Shown here: positions 30,369 through 39,560 of the stretch, one piece after another
Layout of the letters: the number at the start of each line of letters is the position of its first letter
Numbering within the stretch: position 1 is the stretch's first letter
NCBI GenBank assembly: GCA_003327435.1
Contig: QOQV01000006.1
Span: 110,065-174,064 of the forward strand
Length of the DNA: 64,000 bases
Direction: 5' to 3'
Source: Ignavibacteriota bacterium
GTDB lineage: Bacteria; Bacteroidota; Ignavibacteria; UBA10030; BY39
The notes under the pieces: generated by a model
The model's input: the letters and a program-made list of their open reading frames with translations, nothing else
What the model was told of the DNA's origin: nothing
The model's database searches: none
Program-made: the position numbers and the translations under genes

Positions 30369-30584
30369 ATGGCACTGCAAACACAAAAAATTTTAGATAC
30401 ATTTGGATATGTTGTTTCTGCAATAGTAATTTTAGTTGGATTAGCCATGATTTTCGGTTTTCTTCTAACACAAACACCCGAAAATTATAGAATTTTATTT
30501 GGTATCGTACTGCTTCTTTATGGAATTTATCGTTCTATAACTATTCGTATTAAACAAAAGAAAAATTTTCCCAATGAGGAATGA
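30369..30584 (+). CDS. Small two-TM membrane protein, unknown function
   Basis: 71 aa ORF in operon, two hydrophobic segments. Confidence 0.6.
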   Translation: MALQTQKILDTFGYVVSAIVILVGLAMIFGFLLTQTPENYRILFGIVLLLYGIYRSITIRIKQKKNFPNEE

Positions 30585-31500
30585 CTATTTCAAAATACTT
30601 TTTTTCTTTTTATTCTTGATTGGTTGTCAGAGTGGTGATGTAAAGGAATCCCCCACAAAAGGATATCTGGTTATATATGCTTCAGAAACAGTTGCTCCAC
30701 TGGCAAAAAGTCTTGCACAAAGATTTGAACATATCTACACAGAAGCTAAGATAGATGTAAGAATTACCTCAGCTCGTGAAGCAGTAATGTATCTATTAAG
30801 CGATAGTACTGAACTTATACTTCTCTCCAGAACATTGGATAAAGATGAAGAAGCAATTGTCAAGAAGCGAGAAATGAAAATATATAATTATGAGATTGCT
30901 AAAGGTGGATTTGGGATCATAGTTAATAAAGATAATCCTATTGAGCAAATAAGAATTTCTCAAATCGATAGTTTATTTAAGGGAAATATCAAGTTCTGGA
31001 AGGAATTAGGTTGGAAGAGTTCAAATTCAAAGATTTATATGTATTTTCCAGGAAGAAACTCCGATGTTTTCGATTATTTTTTAGAGCGGTTTGAAGTCCA
31101 GAAATTACCGGATAATTTATTTACTTTTTCGACAACAGATTCTACAATCCAATTCATATCTCAGAAAACTAATGCAATGGGATTTGTGGGTATAAATTAT
31201 TATGACACCGTGTATAATAATATAAAATTTCTGGATGTTGGTGATTCATCAGCATATAGTGATTCTCTGGGTGTGAGTGGAGAGTATTTTTCGCCTGCAC
31301 AAGCATATGTTTATAAAGAATTTTATCCTTTACGTTCAAATGTTTATATTTATACAAATATTAAAAGTGTTGGTTTAGCAAGTGGATTTGTATCTTTTGC
31401 CACAGGTGTTCAAGGTCAACAAGTGGTTTTGAATAACAAGTTGGTACCTTCCACAATGCCAGTTAGAATAATTCAACTAAACAGACAGGAGAAAAAATAA
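30574..31500 (+). CDS. PstS-like phosphate/solute-binding lipoprotein
   Basis: Lipobox LIGC; YASETVAPLAKSLAQRFEHIYTEAKIDV..., FGIIVNKDNPIEQIRISQIDSLFKGNIKFWKELG typical of PstS-like binding proteins. Confidence 0.82.
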   Translation: MRNDYFKILFFFLFLIGCQSGDVKESPTKGYLVIYASETVAPLAKSLAQRFEHIYTEAKIDVRITSAREAVMYLLSDSTELILLSRTLDKDEEAIVKKREMKIYNYEIAKGGFGIIVNKDNPIEQIRISQIDSLFKGNIKFWKELGWKSSNSKIYMYFPGRNSDVFDYFLERFEVQKLPDNLFTFSTTDSTIQFISQKTNAMGFVGINYYDTVYNNIKFLDVGDSSAYSDSLGVSGEYFSPAQAYVYKEFYPLRSNVYIYTNIKSVGLASGFVSFATGVQGQQVVLNNKLVPSTMPVRIIQLNRQEKK

Positions 31501-33125
31501 TGAAAAAAAATATTCATTTATTACTCACCTTACTTTTTTCGATAAGCACAATATTATGCTTAAATTTTGCATATTCACAAGATACATTCGAGCAAGGTAA
31601 GGAAGAATTAAAGAACGGTAATTATAAAAAAGCGGTGCAGCTTTTCAGAGATTCACAGAAAAAACACAAAAAGAATCCGGAGTTATACTTTTTAATGGGT
31701 GAAGCATTGCTCAAACAGGATTCTCTGGATGCAGCTCTGGTTGCATTTACACAAGCGCGCGAGCTTGATGAAAAAAATCCTGCTGTTTATATAAAAATAG
31801 GAGATATCTATGCAATGCAGGGTATTTCTCCTGCTGCAATTGAACAATATCAGAAAGCAATTGACATAAACACTGGACTTGTTGAGGCGCATATAAAATT
31901 AGCACAGACCTATAAAAAAATGCGTAAATGGAACGATGCGGCAAAAAGTTATTTGACTGCAATACAGCTGGATTCTACAAATGCAAGCTTATATGATGAA
32001 TTGGGAAATATATATTTTCTTGCTAAGCAATATGCCAACGCAGCAAAAATGTACAAACGCCTTACAGAATTATCACCGAATTCTTTTGATGCTCAGTATT
32101 TGTATATGAAATCTTTATTTGAAATAAAAAATTATGACGAGGTTGTAAAAGTTGCTGAGAAGGTACTGTCTTTGGATTCTACTAAATTTGATGTATTCAG
32201 AATAATGGCTTATGCTTATGTTGAGCTAAAAGATTATAAAAGTGCTGAATCTGCTTTCCTAAAATTAAAAAGGGAAACTGAATTAACTGCTGAAGATTAT
32301 TATAAGTATGGGAAAACACTCCAAGGACTTGATAAACAAATACAAGCAATTGAAGCTTATGAAACTGCACTTAAATTAGATTCAACATTCTCTGATGTAT
32401 ATTCAGAACTGGGTGCTCTTTATATGCGTCAAAAACGGTATAATGAATCAGCGGATATGTATGAAAAGAAAATTGGTGTTGACTCTACGTCTATTAGCGC
32501 ATATCTTAATGCTGCGGCTTCATATATTCAATTAAAGAATTATGAGCGTGCACGACAATTATTAAAAAAGGCGATAGAGTTAAGACCATCATATATAGGT
32601 TCACGACTTAGATTAGCACAAACCTATGCCTTAATGGATTCACTGGATCTTGCCAAGCAGGAATATGATGAAGTTCTTGCATTAATAGGAGATCAGAAGG
32701 AAAAATACAAAACCGAATTGCTTGAAGCTTATAATATGATTGCCTCTTTCTATTTTCAGAAACAAAAGTATGCAGCAGCTGCCGATTGGGCTCGCAAGGC
32801 AATATCATCAGGAGCAGATGATGCATCAATCCGTGTTCTTCTTGGACAATCCCTAATGCTGAATCGAAGTGATGATCCTGATGATAACAGAAAGAGAGAT
32901 GAAGAGGCTGTTAAACATTTCAGAAAAGCTATTGAATATGATGCTAAAAACATTCAAGCACACCTCTGGCTCGCAAATGGACTCTTGTATCTCAGAATTG
33001 AGGGGGAAGACGAGATTAATAAAAAACTTCAAGCAGAAGCAATCACTGAATTTAAAAAAGTATTACAACTTGATCCCAATAATGTGGATGCTAAAAAAGG
33101 ACTTGAAAGATTAGGAGCTAAATAA
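31500..33125 (+). CDS. Secreted tetratricopeptide repeat protein
   Basis: Signal peptide; at least ten TPR-like units (e.g. NPAVYIKIGDIYAMQGISPAAIEQYQKAIDI). Confidence 0.9.
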   Translation: MKKNIHLLLTLLFSISTILCLNFAYSQDTFEQGKEELKNGNYKKAVQLFRDSQKKHKKNPELYFLMGEALLKQDSLDAALVAFTQARELDEKNPAVYIKIGDIYAMQGISPAAIEQYQKAIDINTGLVEAHIKLAQTYKKMRKWNDAAKSYLTAIQLDSTNASLYDELGNIYFLAKQYANAAKMYKRLTELSPNSFDAQYLYMKSLFEIKNYDEVVKVAEKVLSLDSTKFDVFRIMAYAYVELKDYKSAESAFLKLKRETELTAEDYYKYGKTLQGLDKQIQAIEAYETALKLDSTFSDVYSELGALYMRQKRYNESADMYEKKIGVDSTSISAYLNAAASYIQLKNYERARQLLKKAIELRPSYIGSRLRLAQTYALMDSLDLAKQEYDEVLALIGDQKEKYKTELLEAYNMIASFYFQKQKYAAAADWARKAISSGADDASIRVLLGQSLMLNRSDDPDDNRKRDEEAVKHFRKAIEYDAKNIQAHLWLANGLLYLRIEGEDEINKKLQAEAITEFKKVLQLDPNNVDAKKGLERLGAK

Positions 33126-33131
33126 TATATT

Positions 33132-33662
33132 ATGGCAGTTAGCTTAAAGAAATTACCTGTTGGAAAGAGATGTCCAGATATTGTTAACGCAATCGTTGAA
33201 ATTCCCAAAGGTAGTAGAAATAAATATGAATACGATGTAACTCTTGACATTTTTAAACTTGATCGAGTCCTTTATTCGTCAATGCATTATCCAGCAGCTT
33301 ATGGCTTTATTCCAAGTACCCTCTACGAAGATGGTGATCCCGTAGATGTATTAATTATTATAGATCAACCCTTATCAACCGGCATATTACTTGAAGTAAA
33401 GCCAATTGGGATTTTAAGAATGTACGATGAGCAAGGTTCGGATGACAAAATTTTATCAATTGCTGTTCATGATCCTACATACAAGACAGTTACAGGTATA
33501 AATGATCTTCCAAATCATTTGCTTATAGAAATAGAACATTTTTTCACGAGTTATAAAAACCTTGAAGGAAAATCTGTAAAAAGTTTCGGTTGGGATTCTG
33601 CTCAAGCTGCAAAAAAAGCAATCTTAGATTCTGTAAAAAGATTTAAGAAAAATAAAAAATAA
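33132..33662 (+). CDS. ppa: Inorganic pyrophosphatase
   Basis: VEIPKGSRNKYEYD, LYSSMHYPAAYGFIPSTLYEDGDPVDVLII. Confidence 0.95.
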   Translation: MAVSLKKLPVGKRCPDIVNAIVEIPKGSRNKYEYDVTLDIFKLDRVLYSSMHYPAAYGFIPSTLYEDGDPVDVLIIIDQPLSTGILLEVKPIGILRMYDEQGSDDKILSIAVHDPTYKTVTGINDLPNHLLIEIEHFFTSYKNLEGKSVKSFGWDSAQAAKKAILDSVKRFKKNKK

Positions 33663-33664
33663 AT

Positions 33665-33736
33665 GCTGGTGTAGCTCAGTGGTAGAGCAGCGGTTTCGTA
33701 AACCGCAGGTCGTCGGTTCAAATCCGACCACCAGCT
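33665..33736 (+). tRNA. tRNA-Thr (anticodon CGT)
   Basis: Cloverleaf: GCTGGTG/CACCAGC acceptor, GCGGT-TTCGTAA-ACCGC anticodon arm, GTCGG-TTCAAAT-CCGAC T arm. Confidence 0.93.
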
Positions 33737-33794
33737 CTATCCTCAGTTTACCAATCTTATATACATCCTTTAAAATAATATATAGGAACCCTTA

Positions 33795-35525
33795 ATGAAA
33801 TATTTTTTGTATTTTTGCCTGTTTTTCTCATCGCTTTATGCTCAAAATAAACTTTATAATCATTACTTTGGTAACCTCCATTCCCATACATGGTACTCAG
33901 ATGGTAATAAGGATCAGGATACGAACACCTATAAACTACCTGTCGCTAAAGCAATTAATTATGGTAGAACAGTTGCTCTCAATTTGAATTACTTAGCTAT
34001 TACTGACCATAATCATAACGAAGGTTTGAATATGACCCTTCCAAGATGGCGTTCTGGTGTGAATGAAGCCGATACCGCCAATAAGGAGAATGTTTTTGTA
34101 GGTATTTTTGGACAGGAATGGGGTACGCTGGCAACTTATGGAGGTCATACACTGATTTTTAACACTGATAAGTTAATTGGATGGAATCCAGGTGTTTATG
34201 ATGTCTATGTTGCGAAAAATGATTATAATCGATTATGGAAAGTTGTCGACTCTCTTAACGCTTTCTGTTATCTCGCCCATCCTAACAATACAGACTTCGG
34301 TAATTTATTGTCTAAAAGTTATGATTCGAATATTGATAAAGTATTACAGGCAACTGCAATTAAAAGCGGACCTGCTTTTTCTACTAATACTACAATGACC
34401 GATCCTTCCTCTACAACATACGAATCCTATTACCATTCTTTGTTAAAATTGGGTTATCATATTGCTCCTACTGCTGATCAGGATAATCATTATACAAATT
34501 TTGGAATGAGTAATCAACAACGAAGTGTTGTACTGGCGAAAGCACTGACTAAAACAGATATTCTGACTGCACTTAAAAACCGAAATGTATATGCATCAGA
34601 AGATGTTAATGTAAAAGTTGATTTTGATATAAATGATTCTATAATGGGAAGTATCATAACATTGCTTACACCCTTTAATATAAGGGTAAAAGTTACTGAT
34701 GAAACACCTAATGATAACATTTCAAAAATAGAAATCAGATGTGGAATACCGGGATCTGGAACTAATTCCACAGTACTAACCTCTATCAGTAACTCGGATT
34801 CGTTATCTTATATTGTAAATCAACCGGTTAGTTCTACATATTATTATTATGTATTTGTTCAGCAAAATGATGGGCAAAGAGTTTGGACAGCACCAATCTG
34901 GGTGACTGTTAATGGTTATTTACCGGTTACATTTGGATCATTAATTGCAAATAAAATGGAAAATTCAAACTATGTTAAAATTGAGTGGTCTACCGTCAGT
35001 GAAATAAATAATCTTGGTTTTTATGTCCAGCGCAAAGGAGAATATGATACTGAATATTTATCCTTGAATGAGGATATTATTCCAGGTTCAAACACTACTC
35101 TTCAAAATCAATTTTATTATTTTATCGATACAACAATTATTAGCAATGGTAATTATTATTATCGTATCAAACAAGTTGATAACAATGGATTAGAATCATA
35201 TTCAAATCCAATACTCTTTAATTTTAATCCAACGGAAATGAAGGATTATGAATTAAAAATTTACAAATATGAATTAAAACAAAATTATCCTAATCCTTTT
35301 AATCCATCAACAAGAATAAATTATACAGTTCCTAAAAGTGGTTTTGTTCATTTGGCTGTTTATGATATTTATGGAAAACAAGTACAGTTAATTTATAGCG
35401 GATTTCAGACTCCAGGAGAATATTCATATGAATTTAACGCGATTGGACTTGCATCAGGAGTTTATTATTATAAATTAATAACAAATGATCATTATATGGT
35501 CAAAAAAATGTTGTTAATGAAATAA
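33795..35525 (+). CDS. Secreted PHP-domain (CehA/McbA-like) protein with T9SS C-terminal sorting domain
   Basis: NLHSHTWYSDG, LAITDHNHN; C-terminal NYPNPFNPSTRINYTVPKSGFVHLAVYDIYGKQV...GVYYYKL. Confidence 0.85.
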   Translation: MKYFLYFCLFFSSLYAQNKLYNHYFGNLHSHTWYSDGNKDQDTNTYKLPVAKAINYGRTVALNLNYLAITDHNHNEGLNMTLPRWRSGVNEADTANKENVFVGIFGQEWGTLATYGGHTLIFNTDKLIGWNPGVYDVYVAKNDYNRLWKVVDSLNAFCYLAHPNNTDFGNLLSKSYDSNIDKVLQATAIKSGPAFSTNTTMTDPSSTTYESYYHSLLKLGYHIAPTADQDNHYTNFGMSNQQRSVVLAKALTKTDILTALKNRNVYASEDVNVKVDFDINDSIMGSIITLLTPFNIRVKVTDETPNDNISKIEIRCGIPGSGTNSTVLTSISNSDSLSYIVNQPVSSTYYYYVFVQQNDGQRVWTAPIWVTVNGYLPVTFGSLIANKMENSNYVKIEWSTVSEINNLGFYVQRKGEYDTEYLSLNEDIIPGSNTTLQNQFYYFIDTTIISNGNYYYRIKQVDNNGLESYSNPILFNFNPTEMKDYELKIYKYELKQNYPNPFNPSTRINYTVPKSGFVHLAVYDIYGKQVQLIYSGFQTPGEYSYEFNAIGLASGVYYYKLITNDHYMVKKMLLMK

Positions 35526-35601
35526 TTCTTTAAAATTTTGCTTTATGCAAAAAAAATCATATATTTAACCATTAAAATTAATAATTTTTGGAGTTTTTAT
35601 A

Positions 35602-35823
35602 ATGAAAAACGGTATTCATCCGCCATATAAAAGATCAATTGTTACCTGTGTTTGTGGTAATACTTTTGAAACCAGGTCAACAGTTGGTAACATTAAACTT
35701 GAGATATGTTCTGCCTGTCATCCGTTCTTTACAGGTAAACAAAAACTAGTGGATTCAGCAGGAAGAGTTGAAAGATTTAATAAAAAATATAAGAAATCTA
35801 AAGAAGAAACTCCAACTGCTTAA
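35602..35823 (+). CDS. rpmE: 50S ribosomal protein L31 (zinc-binding type)
   Basis: [50 protein letters not shown]. Confidence 0.95.
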   Translation: MKNGIHPPYKRSIVTCVCGNTFETRSTVGNIKLEICSACHPFFTGKQKLVDSAGRVERFNKKYKKSKEETPTA

Positions 35824-35849
35824 GGTGGAATATTAGAAATATTATTCAT

Positions 35850-35884
35850 AACGGAATGTAATTAAAACATTCCGTTTTTTTTTG
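35850..35884 (+). terminator. Rho-independent terminator after rpmE
   Basis: AACGGAATGT-aattaaa-ACATTCCGTT followed by T tract. Confidence 0.9.
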
Positions 35885-35894
35885 ATTTATTTCT

Positions 35895-37163
35895 ATGGGG
35901 AAAATTAATTACTACATATATGAAGATAAAAATTTTTCTAACTTTTATCCTCTGACTTACCTGAGACCTATCTATGATCTGAGATGTGGAGTGTTTTCTC
36001 TTAGAGAGAAGATTGAAAAATGCTTCAATATTAAAAAGATAAATTTGTTATCCCGCCCAATTTTAACAGATCTTTTGAGAGAAACATACCCAGAATTCAA
36101 CATTAATCAGTTTTCAGAAGGAAATTCTGTTTTTATAAACGGACGTTTAATCGCGAATCGGGATCTAATTAAACAGGTTTCGTTCAATTTTAAAAATGAT
36201 GTTGTATATAAAACTAATAACCAAGTAGTTATTGTTTGTATTACAGATAAAACTTTAAAATATTTTTTGACCAAATGGAAGCGTCAAGGTTTCCCATTGT
36301 TAGAAGATGAAGACTTTGTAAATTTTAAAGAAGCACAAATAAATGCCAATCTGGCATCATATCCCTGGGATTTGATTGTAAATATTGGAAGTGAAATTGA
36401 AAAAGATTTTGAGTTGTTGAAAAAGAAGTCTCAAATTAAAAAGATTAAACATTCAGATATTGTTAATCCTAAAAATGTAGTAATAGGAAAGCATACAAAA
36501 ATTAGTTCTAATGTAGTAATCGATGCGACTGATGGACCAGTTATTATCGGAAAGAATGTTTTAATAATGCCACAAAGTACTATTGTTGGTCCTGCTTTCA
36601 TTGGTGATCAAACTATAATTAAAATAGGGGCAAAGATTTATTCAGGTTGTTCAATTGGTGAAGTGTGTAAAGTCGGTGGTGAACTGGATTCAGTAATTAT
36701 TCAATCCCATTCGAACAAACAACACGATGGATATTTGGGTCATGCATATGTTGGTAGTTGGGCAAATTTTGGTGCTGGTACAAATAATAGTGATCTAAAA
36801 AATAATTACTCAAAAGTGAAGGCAGTCATAAATGGAGAATTAATTAATACAAACCTGCAACATTTTGGTATGTTGTTCGGCGACCACTCTAAAACTGGTA
36901 TTAATATGATGTTTGATACAGGAACCGTTGTAGGTATATGCTGTAATCTATATGGAGCAGGATTACCTCCACGCTACATTCCCTCATTTGTCAGAGGTAC
37001 ACCTGAAGGACCTCTGAAAACAAATTCCCTTGAAATGGTTATCGACACGGCAAGAATTGTCATGCAAAGAAGAAATAAAATTTTATCTGATTCTTTAATA
37101 AAATTACTTGGTGAAGTGTTTGAAAATACTAAAGAACAGAGAAACAAATTTAATATTTTATGA
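35895..37163 (+). CDS. GlmU-like sugar nucleotidyltransferase / hexapeptide acyltransferase ('alternative' bacteroidetes type)
   Basis: YYIYEDKNFSNFYPLTYLRPIYDLRCG..., left-handed beta-helix hexapeptide repeats, HAYVGSWANFGAGTNNSDLKNNYSKVK. Confidence 0.83.
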   Translation: MGKINYYIYEDKNFSNFYPLTYLRPIYDLRCGVFSLREKIEKCFNIKKINLLSRPILTDLLRETYPEFNINQFSEGNSVFINGRLIANRDLIKQVSFNFKNDVVYKTNNQVVIVCITDKTLKYFLTKWKRQGFPLLEDEDFVNFKEAQINANLASYPWDLIVNIGSEIEKDFELLKKKSQIKKIKHSDIVNPKNVVIGKHTKISSNVVIDATDGPVIIGKNVLIMPQSTIVGPAFIGDQTIIKIGAKIYSGCSIGEVCKVGGELDSVIIQSHSNKQHDGYLGHAYVGSWANFGAGTNNSDLKNNYSKVKAVINGELINTNLQHFGMLFGDHSKTGINMMFDTGTVVGICCNLYGAGLPPRYIPSFVRGTPEGPLKTNSLEMVIDTARIVMQRRNKILSDSLIKLLGEVFENTKEQRNKFNIL

Positions 37164-38521
37164 TCCAGAATCTGGAAAATCAGGAGAATATATATAGCGG
37201 TGCTCGTGGTTTAGCTATAAAAATATTGAATAGAATAGATAGAACGGATGCTTACCTGGACAAACTCCTTGACTATGAATTTAAACATAAAGAATTGTCT
37301 GATTTAGATAAAGGTTTGCTCAGTGAACTTGTACATGGTGTTGTTAGATGGAAAAATCGGTTGGATTGGGTATTAAATGGATTTTATCATGGTACTTTTA
37401 CAAAGGTGGAAACAAATTTAAAGAATGCATTGAGAGTTGCCGTATATCAGATTTTGTTCTTGGATAAAATACCACATTTTGCCGCTGTCAACGAAGCGGT
37501 AGAATTTGTAAAACGGGTAAATGGTGAGAAGGCAGCCAACTTAGTGAATGCAGTTCTTCGAAATATTATTCGTAATATTACAGAAATTAAATATCCAGAT
37601 CCTGACGTTGATCAGGTTCATTACTTAAGTGTATACTATTCACATCCACCATGGTTGGTTAAGCGATGGTTGTCGAGATATGGATTTGAGGAAACAAAAC
37701 AACTTCTTATAGCAAATAATCAAATTCCTGATATTAGTATTCGAATTAACAAGTTGAAAATTGAACCAGCAAGTTTCTTGAAGTTATTAGATGAGGTAAC
37801 TGTTCCTTATTCTGGTTCAAAGTATATTGACTATTTTATTCGTGTAAAGAATCTAAATAAATTAATTGAAAATAAATATTTTGAGAATGGTTACTTTTCA
37901 ATTCAGGATGAAAGCGCTGCGTTACCTTCAATTCTTCTGGATCCAAAGCCTGGAGAAACTATAATAGATTTGTGTGCCTCCCCGGGAGGGAAAAGCACCC
38001 ATATGGCTGAATTGATGCAAAATAAAGGTAAGATAATTGCTGTAGATAAGTATTCTCATAAATTGAATTTATTAAAGAAAAATTTTATTCGATTGGGTAT
38101 TGAAATTATTGAACCTGTAACTGGAGATGCCACAGATATTTCACTTGAACCCGCTGATAAAGTATTATTGGATGTACCTTGCTCTGGCCTTGGAGTGCTC
38201 AGAAAGAAACCCGATGTAAAATGGAAGCGAGACCTGAAGGATATTTTAAATTTATCAGAATATCAGCTTAGAATTTTATCTAATGCCGCTGGACTTGTAA
38301 AAACTGGTGGTGTTATTGTTTATAGTACATGTACAACTGAACCAGAAGAAAATATTGATGTTGTGAGAAAATTTTTAGAACAGAATGCAAACTTCAAACT
38401 TGAAAGTGCAGAAAATTTTGTAAATTCAGCTTTTTTAAATAGTTTCGGGTGTGTAGAAACAATTCCACATAAACACGATATTGACGGATCTTTTGCAGCT
38501 CGGCTTTTAAAAACAAGTTGA
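37160..38521 (+). CDS. rsmB: 16S rRNA (cytosine967-C5)-methyltransferase
   Basis: NusB-like N-terminus; IQDESAALPSILLDPKPGETIIDLCASPGGKSTHMAELM, LLDVPCSGLGVLRKKPDVKWKR. Confidence 0.93.
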   Translation: MIQNLENQENIYSGARGLAIKILNRIDRTDAYLDKLLDYEFKHKELSDLDKGLLSELVHGVVRWKNRLDWVLNGFYHGTFTKVETNLKNALRVAVYQILFLDKIPHFAAVNEAVEFVKRVNGEKAANLVNAVLRNIIRNITEIKYPDPDVDQVHYLSVYYSHPPWLVKRWLSRYGFEETKQLLIANNQIPDISIRINKLKIEPASFLKLLDEVTVPYSGSKYIDYFIRVKNLNKLIENKYFENGYFSIQDESAALPSILLDPKPGETIIDLCASPGGKSTHMAELMQNKGKIIAVDKYSHKLNLLKKNFIRLGIEIIEPVTGDATDISLEPADKVLLDVPCSGLGVLRKKPDVKWKRDLKDILNLSEYQLRILSNAAGLVKTGGVIVYSTCTTEPEENIDVVRKFLEQNANFKLESAENFVNSAFLNSFGCVETIPHKHDIDGSFAARLLKTS

Positions 38522-38533
38522 TATGGAGAAAAT

Positions 38534-39550
38534 ATGAAAAATCTAATTTGGGCTTTAGTACCAGCAAGTTTTATTTTAGGATTATTATTTTCATCTCGGT
38601 GTGAAAATTTCTATTTAATTAAGGATTATCAGATTTCAACTTTTTCAATTGTTGGTTACGATAGTGTGACTGGGGATCTGGGGGTTGCAGTGCAATCTAA
38701 ATTTCCGAATGTAAGGCCAATTGTTCCATGGGCTGAAGCTAATGTGGGCGCAATTGCAACTCAATCCCTTGCAAATACAAGCTATGGTCCCAAGGGCTTA
38801 GCATTATTAAAAAATGGTGCAACCGCAGAGGAAGCACTAAAAATTTTAATTGCGAATGATTCACTCAGAGATGAACGCCAGGTTGGTATTGTTGATGCAA
38901 AAGGGAATTCCGCAACCTGGACCGGAAAAAATTGTTTTGATTGGGCTGGAGGATATGTGGGCGAAAATATTGCTTTTAAGGGATTCGTGGTATCTGGAAA
39001 AAATTTTGCAGCGCAAGGTAACATTCTTGCGGGTAAACAAGTTGTTGATTCTATGGTTAGTGTTTATAAAAGAACAAATGGTTCACTCTCTGATAAACTT
39101 ATTGAAGCTTTAATTGCTGGTGGTAAAGCAGGCGGCGACCGCAGAGGCGAACAATCGGCAGCACTATTAATTGTTAGGAAAGGTGCCGGATATGGTGGTG
39201 AATTGGACAATTTTATAGACATCAGCGTTTATGATCACCCAAAACCGCTTGATGAGCTTAAACGCTTATACGAGCTTCATAAATTGTATTTCTTTAAATC
39301 AAAACCAGAAAATTTAATTAAGATTGATCATAATATTTGTCTGGAGCTTCAAAAAATTTTAAAAGATAGGGGATTTTATGATGGTGAAATTAATGGCATC
39401 TATGATGATTCAATGAAGAGAAAATTGAAAGAGTTTATGTGGTGGGAAAATTATGATGAGCGTGTTAGAGATGATGATAAAATTGATATTGAAGTGTTGA
39501 AAGATATAAGAAAAAATTACGAATTGTTCAAGAAACAAAACAAAAAATAG
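38534..39550 (+). CDS. DUF1028 protein with C-terminal peptidoglycan-binding-like segment
   Basis: TFSIVGYDSVTGDLGVAVQSKFPNV, GAIATQSLANTSYGPKGLALL, GGDRRGEQSAALLIVR; C-terminal LELQKILKDRGFYDGEINGIYDDSMKRKLKEF. Confidence 0.85.
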   Translation: MKNLIWALVPASFILGLLFSSRCENFYLIKDYQISTFSIVGYDSVTGDLGVAVQSKFPNVRPIVPWAEANVGAIATQSLANTSYGPKGLALLKNGATAEEALKILIANDSLRDERQVGIVDAKGNSATWTGKNCFDWAGGYVGENIAFKGFVVSGKNFAAQGNILAGKQVVDSMVSVYKRTNGSLSDKLIEALIAGGKAGGDRRGEQSAALLIVRKGAGYGGELDNFIDISVYDHPKPLDELKRLYELHKLYFFKSKPENLIKIDHNICLELQKILKDRGFYDGEINGIYDDSMKRKLKEFMWWENYDERVRDDDKIDIEVLKDIRKNYELFKKQNKK

Positions 39551-39560
39551 AGGAAAAGTT

